From positions 1-16,388 of the forward strand of contig QAKH01000003.1 in the NCBI GenBank assembly GCA_003343885.1: 16,388 nucleotides of DNA, in the 5' to 3' direction. Under the pieces are notes generated by a model. The model worked only from the letters and a program-made list of their open reading frames with translations. It made no database searches and was not told where the DNA came from. Made by a program: the position numbers and the translations under genes. Source of the DNA: Clostridiales bacterium (GTDB taxonomy: Bacteria; Bacillota; Clostridia; Oscillospirales; CAG-382). Positions 1 through 6,164 of the stretch are shown here, piece by piece; position 1 is the first letter of the stretch; every line of letters begins with the position of its first letter.

Positions 1-35
1 CCGAGGCTCAAAAAAGCCCGGAATATCAAGGAAAA

Positions 36-560
36 TCATCGCTCAGACGATTGAAGTGAGGATTCAAGGCTGCTCGAATCAATTCTCATTAACAGCTGGT
101 CTTTGGTAACCTCGTCGCCTTCTTCAAAGAGGTCCTCGACTATTTCGCCGGACGCAAGCGCCGTTACCGTGTAGGAATCATACGGTTCAAGCGTTCCCGT
201 GCCGGTGAGCACGTTCTGTATGTCTCTTCTTGACACCACGTATGTATTATAGGTCTGCGACGATTGCATTTTTGATGGATCTGTGCCGATTATTCCCATT
301 TTATAACAAACAAATCCTGCGACAACTGCCAAAATGACAACCCAGATTATTATTTTCTTTATTCTCTTCTTTTTCTTTCTGCCAACCTTCTTCTTAGCTG
401 TTTTAGCCTGAGTTTTCTCTTCCGCCGAAGCTTTACCTCCGTCTGCCGGCTGAGATGACTCCGCAGACTGTGCAGCTTCCGCCGAGTTCGCAGTTTCTGA
501 AACCGCAGTCGGTTCGCTTTCTTTTGCCAGTTCTTTTTGCTTGTTTTGCGGTTCGCTCAT
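36..560 (-). CDS. HlyD-family membrane-fusion (efflux adaptor) protein, N-terminal part only
   Basis: This looks like the N-terminal part of a periplasmic-adaptor-like membrane-fusion protein of the kind that pairs with MacB-type ABC exporters in Gram-positive bacteria. Residues 1-60 are a polar, Ala/Ser/Glu/Lys-rich cytoplasmic tail ending in a very basic stretch. One membrane helix follows (about residues 70-90, IIIWVVILAVVAGF). Next comes the start of the barrel/lipoyl region, with TGTGTLEPYDSYTVTALASG at about 120-139 and the typical EGDEVTKDQLLMRIDSSSLE half-lipoyl motif near the end. Family members usually exceed 350 residues. Here a TGA stop follows residue 174, just where the coiled-coil hairpin should begin, and neither other frame continues a convincing coiled coil over the remaining 35 bases. 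It is therefore a truncation, a frameshift, or sequence damage at the contig edge. The start ATG has AGAAAGG upstream and a good promoter at 610-637. Family assignment is fairly firm; intactness is not. Confidence 0.75.
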   Translation of the reverse strand: MSEPQNKQKELAKESEPTAVSETANSAEAAQSAESSQPADGGKASAEEKTQAKTAKKKVGRKKKKRIKKIIIWVVILAVVAGFVCYKMGIIGTDPSKMQSSQTYNTYVVSRRDIQNVLTGTGTLEPYDSYTVTALASGEIVEDLFEEGDEVTKDQLLMRIDSSSLESSLQSSER

Positions 561-609
561 GGTACCATACCTTTCTTTAACTTTCTTAGTCTCTTACATT
601 TACGAGAAC

Positions 610-637
610 ATTATAAAAATACTATGTGTTTTGGCAA
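610..637 (-). promoter_or_regulatory. Sigma-A type promoter for the HlyD-family gene
   Basis: On the minus strand the sequence reads TTGCCA, 16 bases, TATAAT, then about 50 bases to the start codon at 560. The -35 box matches TTGACA at five of six positions and the -10 box is perfect, so this is a credible vegetative promoter. No operator-like dyad is visible around it. Confidence 0.65.
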
Positions 638-703
638 AGTATGTAAAGTGAAATTTAGCTGTTGAATTTTTGTCGTATTTGTAAACAAACTCTTCCGAAA
701 ACC

Positions 704-736
704 AAAAAACAACCGCAGCGCTCTTGCACTGCGGTT
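704..736 (-). terminator. Rho-independent terminator of the 96-residue membrane protein gene
   Basis: Read on the minus strand, AACCGCAGTGC and GCGCTGCGGTT form an 11-bp stem with one T-G wobble around a four-base AAGA loop. One base later comes a run of six T. It lies about 90 bases downstream of the stop codon of the gene at 828-1118 and separates it from the promoter of the next minus-strand gene. Geometry and orientation are those of a classical intrinsic terminator. Confidence 0.85.
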
Positions 737-827
737 TAGTTCCGGGGTCTTACGCATAAAATTTCACGGCTGTACGCATCAATTTTTATCTTTGTCATCT
801 TTTTGGCACGCACAGCATATTCGGAAA

Positions 828-1118
828 TCAGTCTTTATCAATGTCTACCTTGATTTCCCCGTTATTTTCCTCTTCAAGCAAATCATCCAGCGCATCCTCT
901 ACCGCACCGGCTGTTTCGTCATAACTTGGCGAACTCTCGCCGTCAGCTTCGGACTCTATGGTAAGGTCGATATCGTTTCCCGGTTCCTCAGCGTCAAGCG
1001 TGTCGTCGATCCCATCGATGGAAAGTGAAATCTTCAGCTTCTTGAGCATTATGGCTATCGCCGCAAATATCGCTGCAAGTGTTACAAATGCTCCAATGAA
1101 ATACATAATCTTTTTCAT
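828..1118 (-). CDS. Small acidic single-pass membrane protein, function unknown
   Basis: I do not recognise this 96-residue protein. Residues 1-25 form one hydrophobic helix (MKKIMYFIGAFVTLAAIFAA and on) followed by a short basic KKLK, which suggests an N-terminal anchor. The rest is extremely acidic (runs such as DDTLDAEE, EDALDDLLEEE) with no cysteines, and its last third could form an amphipathic helix. The start is supported by GGAGG nine bases upstream of the ATG. It is transcribed alone: a possible promoter lies at 1153-1182 and a strong terminator at 704-736. It runs divergently from asnB, but nothing shows a functional link. Small anchor-plus-acidic-tail proteins are common hypothetical genes in Clostridia. 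It is very likely a real gene because RBS, length, composition and terminator agree; its role is unknown. Confidence 0.8.
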   Translation of the reverse strand: MKKIMYFIGAFVTLAAIFAAIAIMLKKLKISLSIDGIDDTLDAEEPGNDIDLTIESEADGESSPSYDETAGAVEDALDDLLEEENNGEIKVDIDKD

Positions 1119-1152
1119 AGGCTTTTCCCTCCATATCTTTATTCCTATTGTA

Positions 1153-1182
1153 AGTATATCATATTATTTCAAATAATGTTGA
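1153..1182 (-). promoter_or_regulatory. Putative promoter of the small membrane protein gene, with a palindrome in its spacer
   Basis: On the minus strand TCAACA (four of six matches to the -35 consensus), an 18-base spacer and TATACT precede the gene at 828-1118 by about 35 bases. The spacer contains the perfect 15-base palindrome ATTATTTcAAATAAT (1163-1177). A dyad between -35 and -10 is a classical repressor-operator position, but AT-rich DNA produces such palindromes easily. The promoter is plausible; the operator is a guess. Confidence 0.4.
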
Positions 1183-1243
1183 AAATAATATTAACTTTTT
1201 TGGATTATTATTAACAATTTCATGTTAAACTAATAAAAAAATT

Positions 1244-1249
1244 TATAAT
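1244..1249 (+). promoter_or_regulatory. Possible -10 box for asnB
   Basis: A perfect TATAAT lies about 100 bases upstream of the chosen asnB start, in the divergent intergenic region, but I see no good -35 box at 16-18 bases. The rest of 1119-1347 is AT-rich, with no T-box specifier or anti-terminator that I can recognise. Confidence 0.3.
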
Positions 1250-1347
1250 TGGATTGTTATTACCATTTTTCCAAATATCATGCAAAGAATTTTGTGCAAA
1301 TAAAAGAAAGGATGCGGCGGATTATTGCCGCGGCAAAAGACAACAAT

Positions 1348-3234
1348 ATGTGCGGATTTGCTGGCATTTTCAAAAATCACCCTCTCACCGAACAAGACAA
1401 AAAAGACCTTGAAAACATGTCGAAGTGTATCAGACACCGTGGTCCCGACGACTCAAAGGCTATTTTCGACAACTGCTGCGGACTTGCTTTCCGCAGACTC
1501 AGCATTATCGACCTTGAAAAGGGCTCTCAGCCTTTTACCGACAAAACCGGTCGTTTTACCGGTATTTTCAACGGCGAAATATACAACTATCTTGAGCTGA
1601 GGGGCGAGCTCATGAAACAGGGCTTTGTATTTGACACCCGTTCCGAAATAGAAACCCTTGTCACATTATATGAAACACGCGGAGAAGAGTTCATAAAAGA
1701 TTTACGCGGAATGTTTTCCATCGTAATCTACGACCGCACCGAAAACTGCATTTTCATCGGCCGCGATCCTTTCGGCATAAAGCCGTTCTACTACCGTCAG
1801 ACAAACGACAGCATTGTTTTTTCATCGGAATTCAAGGCGTTTCTCTTTGACAGCAGCATGCCGAAATATTCCGTTAACGACGAATATCTTCAAAGCTATT
1901 TCACTTTCCAGTACGTCACCGAGCCGAATACCGTAACAGACGACATTCTCATACTGCCTGCCGGTCACTACGCCGTTTTGCGAGGCGGCGAAAAGGTCGT
2001 TCCCAAACCGTATGTAGACATTTCCTTCAAGCCGGATCCTTCTGTATCTTTCGACGAAAAGGAAAAACGTCTGAGAAAGGCAATAGAAAACAGTATAGAA
2101 GCGCACATGTTAAGCGACGTTCCGGTAGGCTCATTCTTATCAAGCGGCATTGATTCGGCTGTCATAACCGCCGTCGCCTCAAAAATATGCCCCGGGATAA
2201 AGGCTTTTACCGTAGCATTCGGCGTAAAGGAATATTCCGAAATAGACAACGCCGCCGGAATTGCAAAGCACATTGACGTTGAGCACATAAAGCTTGTCGC
2301 AGGTCTTGACGAATTCCTTGAGGCTTACGACAAGGTCATATATCATCTCGATTCTCCCATGGCAGATCCGTCGGTCGTCGCAATTTACCTGATATGCAAG
2401 GAAGCCGCAAGACACGTTAAGGTAATTCTTTCCGGCGAAGGCTCCGACGAATTTTTCGCCGGGTACAAGGTTTACCGCACGTCTTTAAGCGCTGACAAGA
2501 TATATAATCTCCCATCTCCTTTGCGTTCAGCACTCTCGGGACTTGCCCGTATTCTTCCCGAGCACATCAAGGGAAAGCATCTCCTCATGAGAGGAACCAC
2601 GCCTGTTGAAAAGCGTTTTGTGGGCAACTCGTTTATTTTTGACGAAAAGGAAAAGGCTAAATATTACAAGAAGTCAAGCGCCGACGTGTCATTTACCGAC
2701 CGCACCGCCGGTATTTACGCAAAGGCCGCTGATTTATCGACTTTAGGCAAAATGCAGTACTGCGACCTTAACACCTGGCTAAAAAGCGATATTCTCGTCA
2801 AGGGCGACAGGCTCTCCATGGCAAACTCCCTTGAGGCGAGAGTACCTTATCTCGACCGTGAGGTTTTTGAGGCGGCGCGTATTCTGTGCGACAGCGACAA
2901 GCTTCGCGACGGTACTACAAAATACATTCTCCGCCACGCTTTCCGTGATCTTATCAATGAAGAAACCGTCATGCGCCCAAAGCTCGGCTATCCGGTTCCG
3001 ATAAGAGTCTGGCTGCGTGATGAGCTTTACGACTGGGCAAAAAATATCATACTCTCGGACTATGCCGATGAGTACATCAACAAGAAAGAAGCCCTAAAAC
3101 TTCTTGACGCCCACCGTGCCGGCGCCGACTACTACAAGCAGCTCTGGACAATTATCACATTTATAACATGGTACCGTCTTTATGTCGGTGACGCCGAAAA
3201 CACCCGCCGTCTTGTTCTTGACGGCACTCTGTAA
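1348..3234 (+). CDS. asnB: Asparagine synthase (glutamine-hydrolysing), class II amidotransferase type
   Basis: This enzyme makes asparagine from aspartate, glutamine and ATP (EC 6.3.5.4) in the cytosol. It has 628 residues from the chosen start, close to B. subtilis AsnB. The N-terminal Ntn glutaminase begins MCGFAGIF, with Cys2 as nucleophile, then RHRGPDD and FNGEIYNY. The C-terminal ATP-pyrophosphatase domain carries the PP-loop SSGIDS at 265-270 and GEGSDEFFAGY starting at 363. I chose ATG 1348 because Cys2 must follow the initiator Met. The only SD-like sequence (GAAAGG, 1306-1311) is about 37 bases upstream and abuts an in-frame ATG at 1312, which would add 12 residues ahead of the Met-Cys. 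A GCGGC/GCCGC dyad lies between them. The enzyme family is certain. The substrate could differ, since AsnB-like enzymes also amidate cell-wall precursors in Firmicutes, but no cell-wall genes adjoin. Confidence 0.95.
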   Translation: MCGFAGIFKNHPLTEQDKKDLENMSKCIRHRGPDDSKAIFDNCCGLAFRRLSIIDLEKGSQPFTDKTGRFTGIFNGEIYNYLELRGELMKQGFVFDTRSEIETLVTLYETRGEEFIKDLRGMFSIVIYDRTENCIFIGRDPFGIKPFYYRQTNDSIVFSSEFKAFLFDSSMPKYSVNDEYLQSYFTFQYVTEPNTVTDDILILPAGHYAVLRGGEKVVPKPYVDISFKPDPSVSFDEKEKRLRKAIENSIEAHMLSDVPVGSFLSSGIDSAVITAVASKICPGIKAFTVAFGVKEYSEIDNAAGIAKHIDVEHIKLVAGLDEFLEAYDKVIYHLDSPMADPSVVAIYLICKEAARHVKVILSGEGSDEFFAGYKVYRTSLSADKIYNLPSPLRSALSGLARILPEHIKGKHLLMRGTTPVEKRFVGNSFIFDEKEKAKYYKKSSADVSFTDRTAGIYAKAADLSTLGKMQYCDLNTWLKSDILVKGDRLSMANSLEARVPYLDREVFEAARILCDSDKLRDGTTKYILRHAFRDLINEETVMRPKLGYPVPIRVWLRDELYDWAKNIILSDYADEYINKKEALKLLDAHRAGADYYKQLWTIITFITWYRLYVGDAENTRRLVLDGTL

Positions 3235-3312
3235 AGTTTTATCGTTCTATCTGCTTTTTATCTTATCTGAATCGGAGCCATACAATAAGTTTTTCAAGAA
3301 AAAGGTGTTTGC

Positions 3313-4461
3313 ATGACTAAAGATATGGGATGCGGAATAATATGTGAGTACAATCCGTTTCACAACGGGCATCGGTATCAGATTAGTTATGCCCGTGAAA
3401 AAATGGGGCAAAGCGTTGTATGCGCAATGAGCGGAAACTTTGTTCAGCGCGGGGAACCGGCGTGCATGGACAAAAAACTGCGTGCTTCCCAGGCTGTTCA
3501 CGGCGGCGCTTCGGTTGTTCTTGAAATCCCTTTTCCGTACAGCTCCATGTCCGCAGAGCGTTTTGCCCGTGCCGGGGTTGACATTCTCTCCTCTTGCGGA
3601 ATGTGTTCTCATCTTCTGTTCGGTTCTGAATGTTCAGACGTAGGAGCGCTTACCGAAATTGCCTCGGCTTTACTTGATTCGGGTTTGCAAAAAGATATAC
3701 AGGTATATCAAAAAGAAAATCCGTCCGCCGGGTACGCAAGAGCGAGAAAAGAGATACTTTGCCGCAAACTTGGCAACACGCTCGGCGAAATTTCAACAAA
3801 TCCCAACGACATTCTGGGAATAGAATATATAAAGGCGATACGTTCAAGCGGCTCCCGCCTTATTCCGGTCGCTATGGCTCGAAGCGCCGCACGAGGCGCG
3901 GCGCCGTCCGGAACATTTGCGTCATCTTCACAGATAAGGAGCATGATTGTCGGCGGGAAATGCGCCGAAGCGGAAAAATATGTGCCGGACGCCGGCGTTC
4001 TTACAAATACCATTCCCCACAGCTTTTTCAGGGAAGCCTTGCATGTTTCTCTCATGACAAAAAAGCCGGAGGAGCTCAGAGGAATATGCGAAATAAACGG
4101 CGGTCTTGAGCACGCCGTGATAAAAGCGGCAAGGACGTCGGGAAATTACTCGGAAATGTTTGAGAGCCTGCGGTGCAAAACGCTTACCGACGCAAAGATA
4201 CGCCGCATGCTGCTGTTCGCTTTTTTCGGAATAACGGAAAAGGCGGCAAAACAGCCTGTCGCATATACCTCTGTCATAGACTCGGCGCACTCAGAGGAAG
4301 CGCTTGAACTGTTACGGCTGTCAAGAAAGCAAAAACAGATAGTTGTCGCAAGGCGCGCGTCGGCTGTAAGGGAAAACCGGCTCGCCTTTGAGCAATATAA
4401 AATAAATGATTTATGCGAACATGTCCTGAAGTCTTGTTATAAGCCTTGTTATAAGTATTAA
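3313..4461 (+). CDS. tmcAL: tRNA(Met) cytidine acetate ligase (TmcAL, YlbM family)
   Basis: TmcAL activates acetate with ATP and forms N4-acetylcytidine at the wobble position of elongator tRNA(Met). The 382-residue protein starts with the nucleotidyltransferase-like signature GIICEYNPFHNGHRYQI (residues 8-24), whose HNGH (17-20) is the HxGH ATP-binding motif. It continues with MSGNFVQRGEPA at 39-50 and LEIPFPYSS, both typical of the family. Length is slightly below the approximately 400 usual. The ATG has AAAGG about eight bases upstream. The last codons hold a 12-base near-duplication (CTTGTTATAAG at 4433-4443 and 4445-4455) that encodes Cys-Tyr-Lys twice; this tail looks non-conserved. The gene follows asnB by 78 bases with no terminator visible and precedes the 151-residue gene by 55 bases, so cotranscription is possible. 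Confidence 0.92.
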   Translation: MTKDMGCGIICEYNPFHNGHRYQISYAREKMGQSVVCAMSGNFVQRGEPACMDKKLRASQAVHGGASVVLEIPFPYSSMSAERFARAGVDILSSCGMCSHLLFGSECSDVGALTEIASALLDSGLQKDIQVYQKENPSAGYARARKEILCRKLGNTLGEISTNPNDILGIEYIKAIRSSGSRLIPVAMARSAARGAAPSGTFASSSQIRSMIVGGKCAEAEKYVPDAGVLTNTIPHSFFREALHVSLMTKKPEELRGICEINGGLEHAVIKAARTSGNYSEMFESLRCKTLTDAKIRRMLLFAFFGITEKAAKQPVAYTSVIDSAHSEEALELLRLSRKQKQIVVARRASAVRENRLAFEQYKINDLCEHVLKSCYKPCYKY

Positions 4462-4516
4462 GAAGCCCGACATGGTTAGCAGTTTGTATGCAAAAAAAGG
4501 AATTTGGGGGGATTTT

Positions 4517-4972
4517 ATGCAATACTACAATCGCTTTTTGAAAAAGAGCGGACGAAGTTCAGATGAAAACCGAGTCATTTGTCTGAATCAGATAGTCACT
4601 TTCTGTGCCGAAAAGGCTTTGGCATTATATCCCTGCAAGCTTTCTTTTTCATGCTGCAGAGAGGTACTTTACTCCGCAGAGGACTGCGATGAGCTTATTG
4701 AAAGAACCTGCGAACAGTTTGACTCGCTTTGCAGAACAGAAGCGTTTATATCGGCTTCCCTTGCCAGAAAATCAAACAGCACTGCCTCTCTTGCTTTTAA
4801 AGATGAGAATGACAAAATACTTGCCGAGGTTTTGTATGATTTATACACCGGTACACCAAGTTCCGTAATAAGCGATCCTGAAAATGACAGGAAAATAATT
4901 TTGAAAGTTGAAGCCGTTTTCAGTACGTTTGAAAAACTGAACAGCCGATTTGGCGGAAAAGAAAAAAGCTGA
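4517..4972 (+). CDS. Hypothetical protein, 151 residues
   Basis: I cannot name this protein. I start it at ATG 4517, five bases after a G-rich GGGGGG Shine-Dalgarno-like run, rather than at the in-frame ATG 4472, which has no RBS. It is soluble, with no signal peptide or membrane segment. It starts MQYYNRFLKKSGRSS and has several cysteines (CAEKALALYPCKLSFSCCRE), an acidic helical middle (EDCDELIERTCEQFDSLC) and a C-terminal DLYTGTPSSVISDPENDRK-like stretch. The cysteines are not spaced like a zinc ribbon. It sits between tmcAL and the ruvC promoter, so it may end the asnB-tmcAL transcription unit. The weak AAAGC/GCTTT dyad just past the stop lacks a T run. Codon use resembles the neighbours, which supports a real gene. 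Confidence 0.65.
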   Translation: MQYYNRFLKKSGRSSDENRVICLNQIVTFCAEKALALYPCKLSFSCCREVLYSAEDCDELIERTCEQFDSLCRTEAFISASLARKSNSTASLAFKDENDKILAEVLYDLYTGTPSSVISDPENDRKIILKVEAVFSTFEKLNSRFGGKEKS

Positions 4973-5011
4973 GAGGCTTTACCCGAAAAGTGCGTTTATT
5001 TTCGCTTGTGA

Positions 5012-5040
5012 TTGACAAAACGACGGTTTTATAATATAAT
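5012..5040 (+). promoter_or_regulatory. Perfect consensus sigma-A promoter for ruvC
   Basis: TTGACA (5012-5017), exactly 17 bases, then TATAAT (5035-5040): both hexamers and the spacing match the housekeeping consensus. Transcription would begin near 5047, leaving a leader of about 146 bases before the ruvC ATG. This is the strongest promoter signature in the window. Confidence 0.85.
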
Positions 5041-5046
5041 TGGTAT

Positions 5047-5192
5047 GTTGTAAAAGTTGTAAAGAAAGTGCTAAAGACAGGTGAACGCACTTAAAAGCTT
5101 TTTGTCCGTGCGCTGTAAAGAAGAGCCGTCAGCAGAATTATGTGAATTATGTATATACGAGGCGTTCGGACGTGTCAAAAGGATAAAAAAAC
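5047..5192 (+). promoter_or_regulatory. Long 5' leader of ruvC with dyads and a possible small ORF
   Basis: The transcribed leader contains AAGTGC (5066-5071) pairing with GCACTT (5087-5092) over a 15-base loop. It also has the palindrome AAAAGCTTTT (5093-5102) and a long-range pair GTCCG (5104-5108) with CGGAC (5167-5171) just before the RBS. A GTG at 5081 opens a 43-codon frame that ends at 5212, inside ruvC. I do not recognise a known riboswitch. It could be a regulatory leader, a leader peptide, or simply untranslated sequence. Confidence 0.35.
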
Positions 5193-5684
5193 ATGATAAT
5201 AATGGGAATTGACCCGGGACTTGCAACTGTCGGATACGGTTTTGTAAATCAAGCTGCTTCACAGCTTGAAGCTCTCGACTACGGCGCAGTCTTAACGCCC
5301 GCCGGAACAAAAACCGAATACCGGCTCCGGGAAATATATTTAAATATTGACCAGCTCATAAAAGAAGTACGTCCCCACGCCGTTTCAATTGAAAAACTTT
5401 ATTTTAACACAAACGAAAAAACAGCTGTAAATGTTTGTCAGGCACGAGGAGTCATTCTTCTTGCCGCAACGCAGAACAGCGTACCTGTATTTGAATATAC
5501 GCCGCTTCAGATAAAGCAGGCAGTAACCGGAAACGGCCGAGCCGAAAAAAAACAGATAATGTATATGGTGACAAAGCTTCTGAATTTGAAAAAAGAACCT
5601 CGTCCGGACGACACGGCGGACGCTCTTGCGGCAGCCGTCTGCCACGCTTTCTGTTCGGATTCCATGCTTTTCGGATTGAAATGA
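5193..5684 (+). CDS. ruvC: Holliday junction resolvase RuvC
   Basis: RuvC is the dimeric nuclease that cleaves four-way junctions with RuvAB during recombinational repair (EC 3.1.21.10). The 163-residue protein has normal length and all four acidic active-site residues: D7 in MGIDPGLATVGYG, E67 in SIEKLYFNTN, and D140 and D143 in PDDTADALAAA. Phe71 in the YFNTN loop matches the residue that stacks on the junction. The central VTGNGRAEKKQ segment is also canonical. AAAAGGA lies nine bases before ATG 5193; a second ATG at 5202 would remove three residues. It is driven by the consensus promoter at 5012-5040. No ruvA or ruvB is adjacent, unlike many genomes. Confidence 0.97.
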   Translation: MIIMGIDPGLATVGYGFVNQAASQLEALDYGAVLTPAGTKTEYRLREIYLNIDQLIKEVRPHAVSIEKLYFNTNEKTAVNVCQARGVILLAATQNSVPVFEYTPLQIKQAVTGNGRAEKKQIMYMVTKLLNLKKEPRPDDTADALAAAVCHAFCSDSMLFGLK

Positions 5685-5834
5685 CAGAATCTATAAAATT
5701 CTTTCATACCACGAATTAAATGTTATTTTCAAGACGTTATTTTCAGGTAATTTTTCGTTTTCAATTCTGTCCTCAAGCGTATTAAGGACTTTGGAAACAA
5801 CAACAATAAAAAACCGCTCAAAGGAGGAAAAAAC

Positions 5835-6164
5835 ATGAAACTGATACTTGCCGTTGTACACAATGACGACGCTCCGATTGTTACATCCGAGCTGAATAAA
5901 GCAGGATTTCACTCTACAAAAATAGCTTCAACCGGAGGCTTTCTTTCTGCCGGAAACACTACCTTTATCACCGGTATAGAGGACGAACAGCTTGACAGCG
6001 TAATAAAGGTTATTTCAGATAACAGCAAACGCCGTTCGCAATACGTTCCCACCAACGTATATCCGGCGCTCAGCGCAACTTCCGCAGCCGGAACAACCGC
6101 AAAAATCCAAACCGGCGGAGCTACCATTTTTGTACTGAACGTGGAGAACTTTATACAAGTATGA
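5835..6164 (+). CDS. darA: Cyclic-di-AMP receptor DarA (PstA, YaaQ family), PII-like
   Basis: DarA is a trimeric PII-like cytosolic protein that binds cyclic di-AMP in Firmicutes; its downstream partner is still poorly defined. The 109 residues equal the B. subtilis length. It opens MKLILAVVHNDDAPIVTSEL, then gives GFHSTKIASTGGFLSAGNTT, the characteristic loop around the ligand site, and ends GGATIFVLNVENFIQV. A very strong AAAGGAGG lies eight bases upstream of the ATG. The stop codon overlaps the start of holB (ATGA), so the two genes are translationally coupled. The B. subtilis yaaR gene that normally separates yaaQ from holB is absent here. The preceding 150 bases contain no convincing promoter or terminator, so readthrough from ruvC is possible. 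Confidence 0.95.
   Translation: MKLILAVVHNDDAPIVTSELNKAGFHSTKIASTGGFLSAGNTTFITGIEDEQLDSVIKVISDNSKRRSQYVPTNVYPALSATSAAGTTAKIQTGGATIFVLNVENFIQV

Noticed and set aside
1119..1347. T-box leader for asnB
   Set aside because: The gap is too short after allowing for the divergent promoter, and I see no conserved T-box sequence, specifier loop or terminator stem.
1249..1347. Upstream extension of asnB to ATG 1249
   Set aside because: It would place 33 residues before the catalytic Cys and has no RBS; the amidotransferase family needs Cys right after Met.
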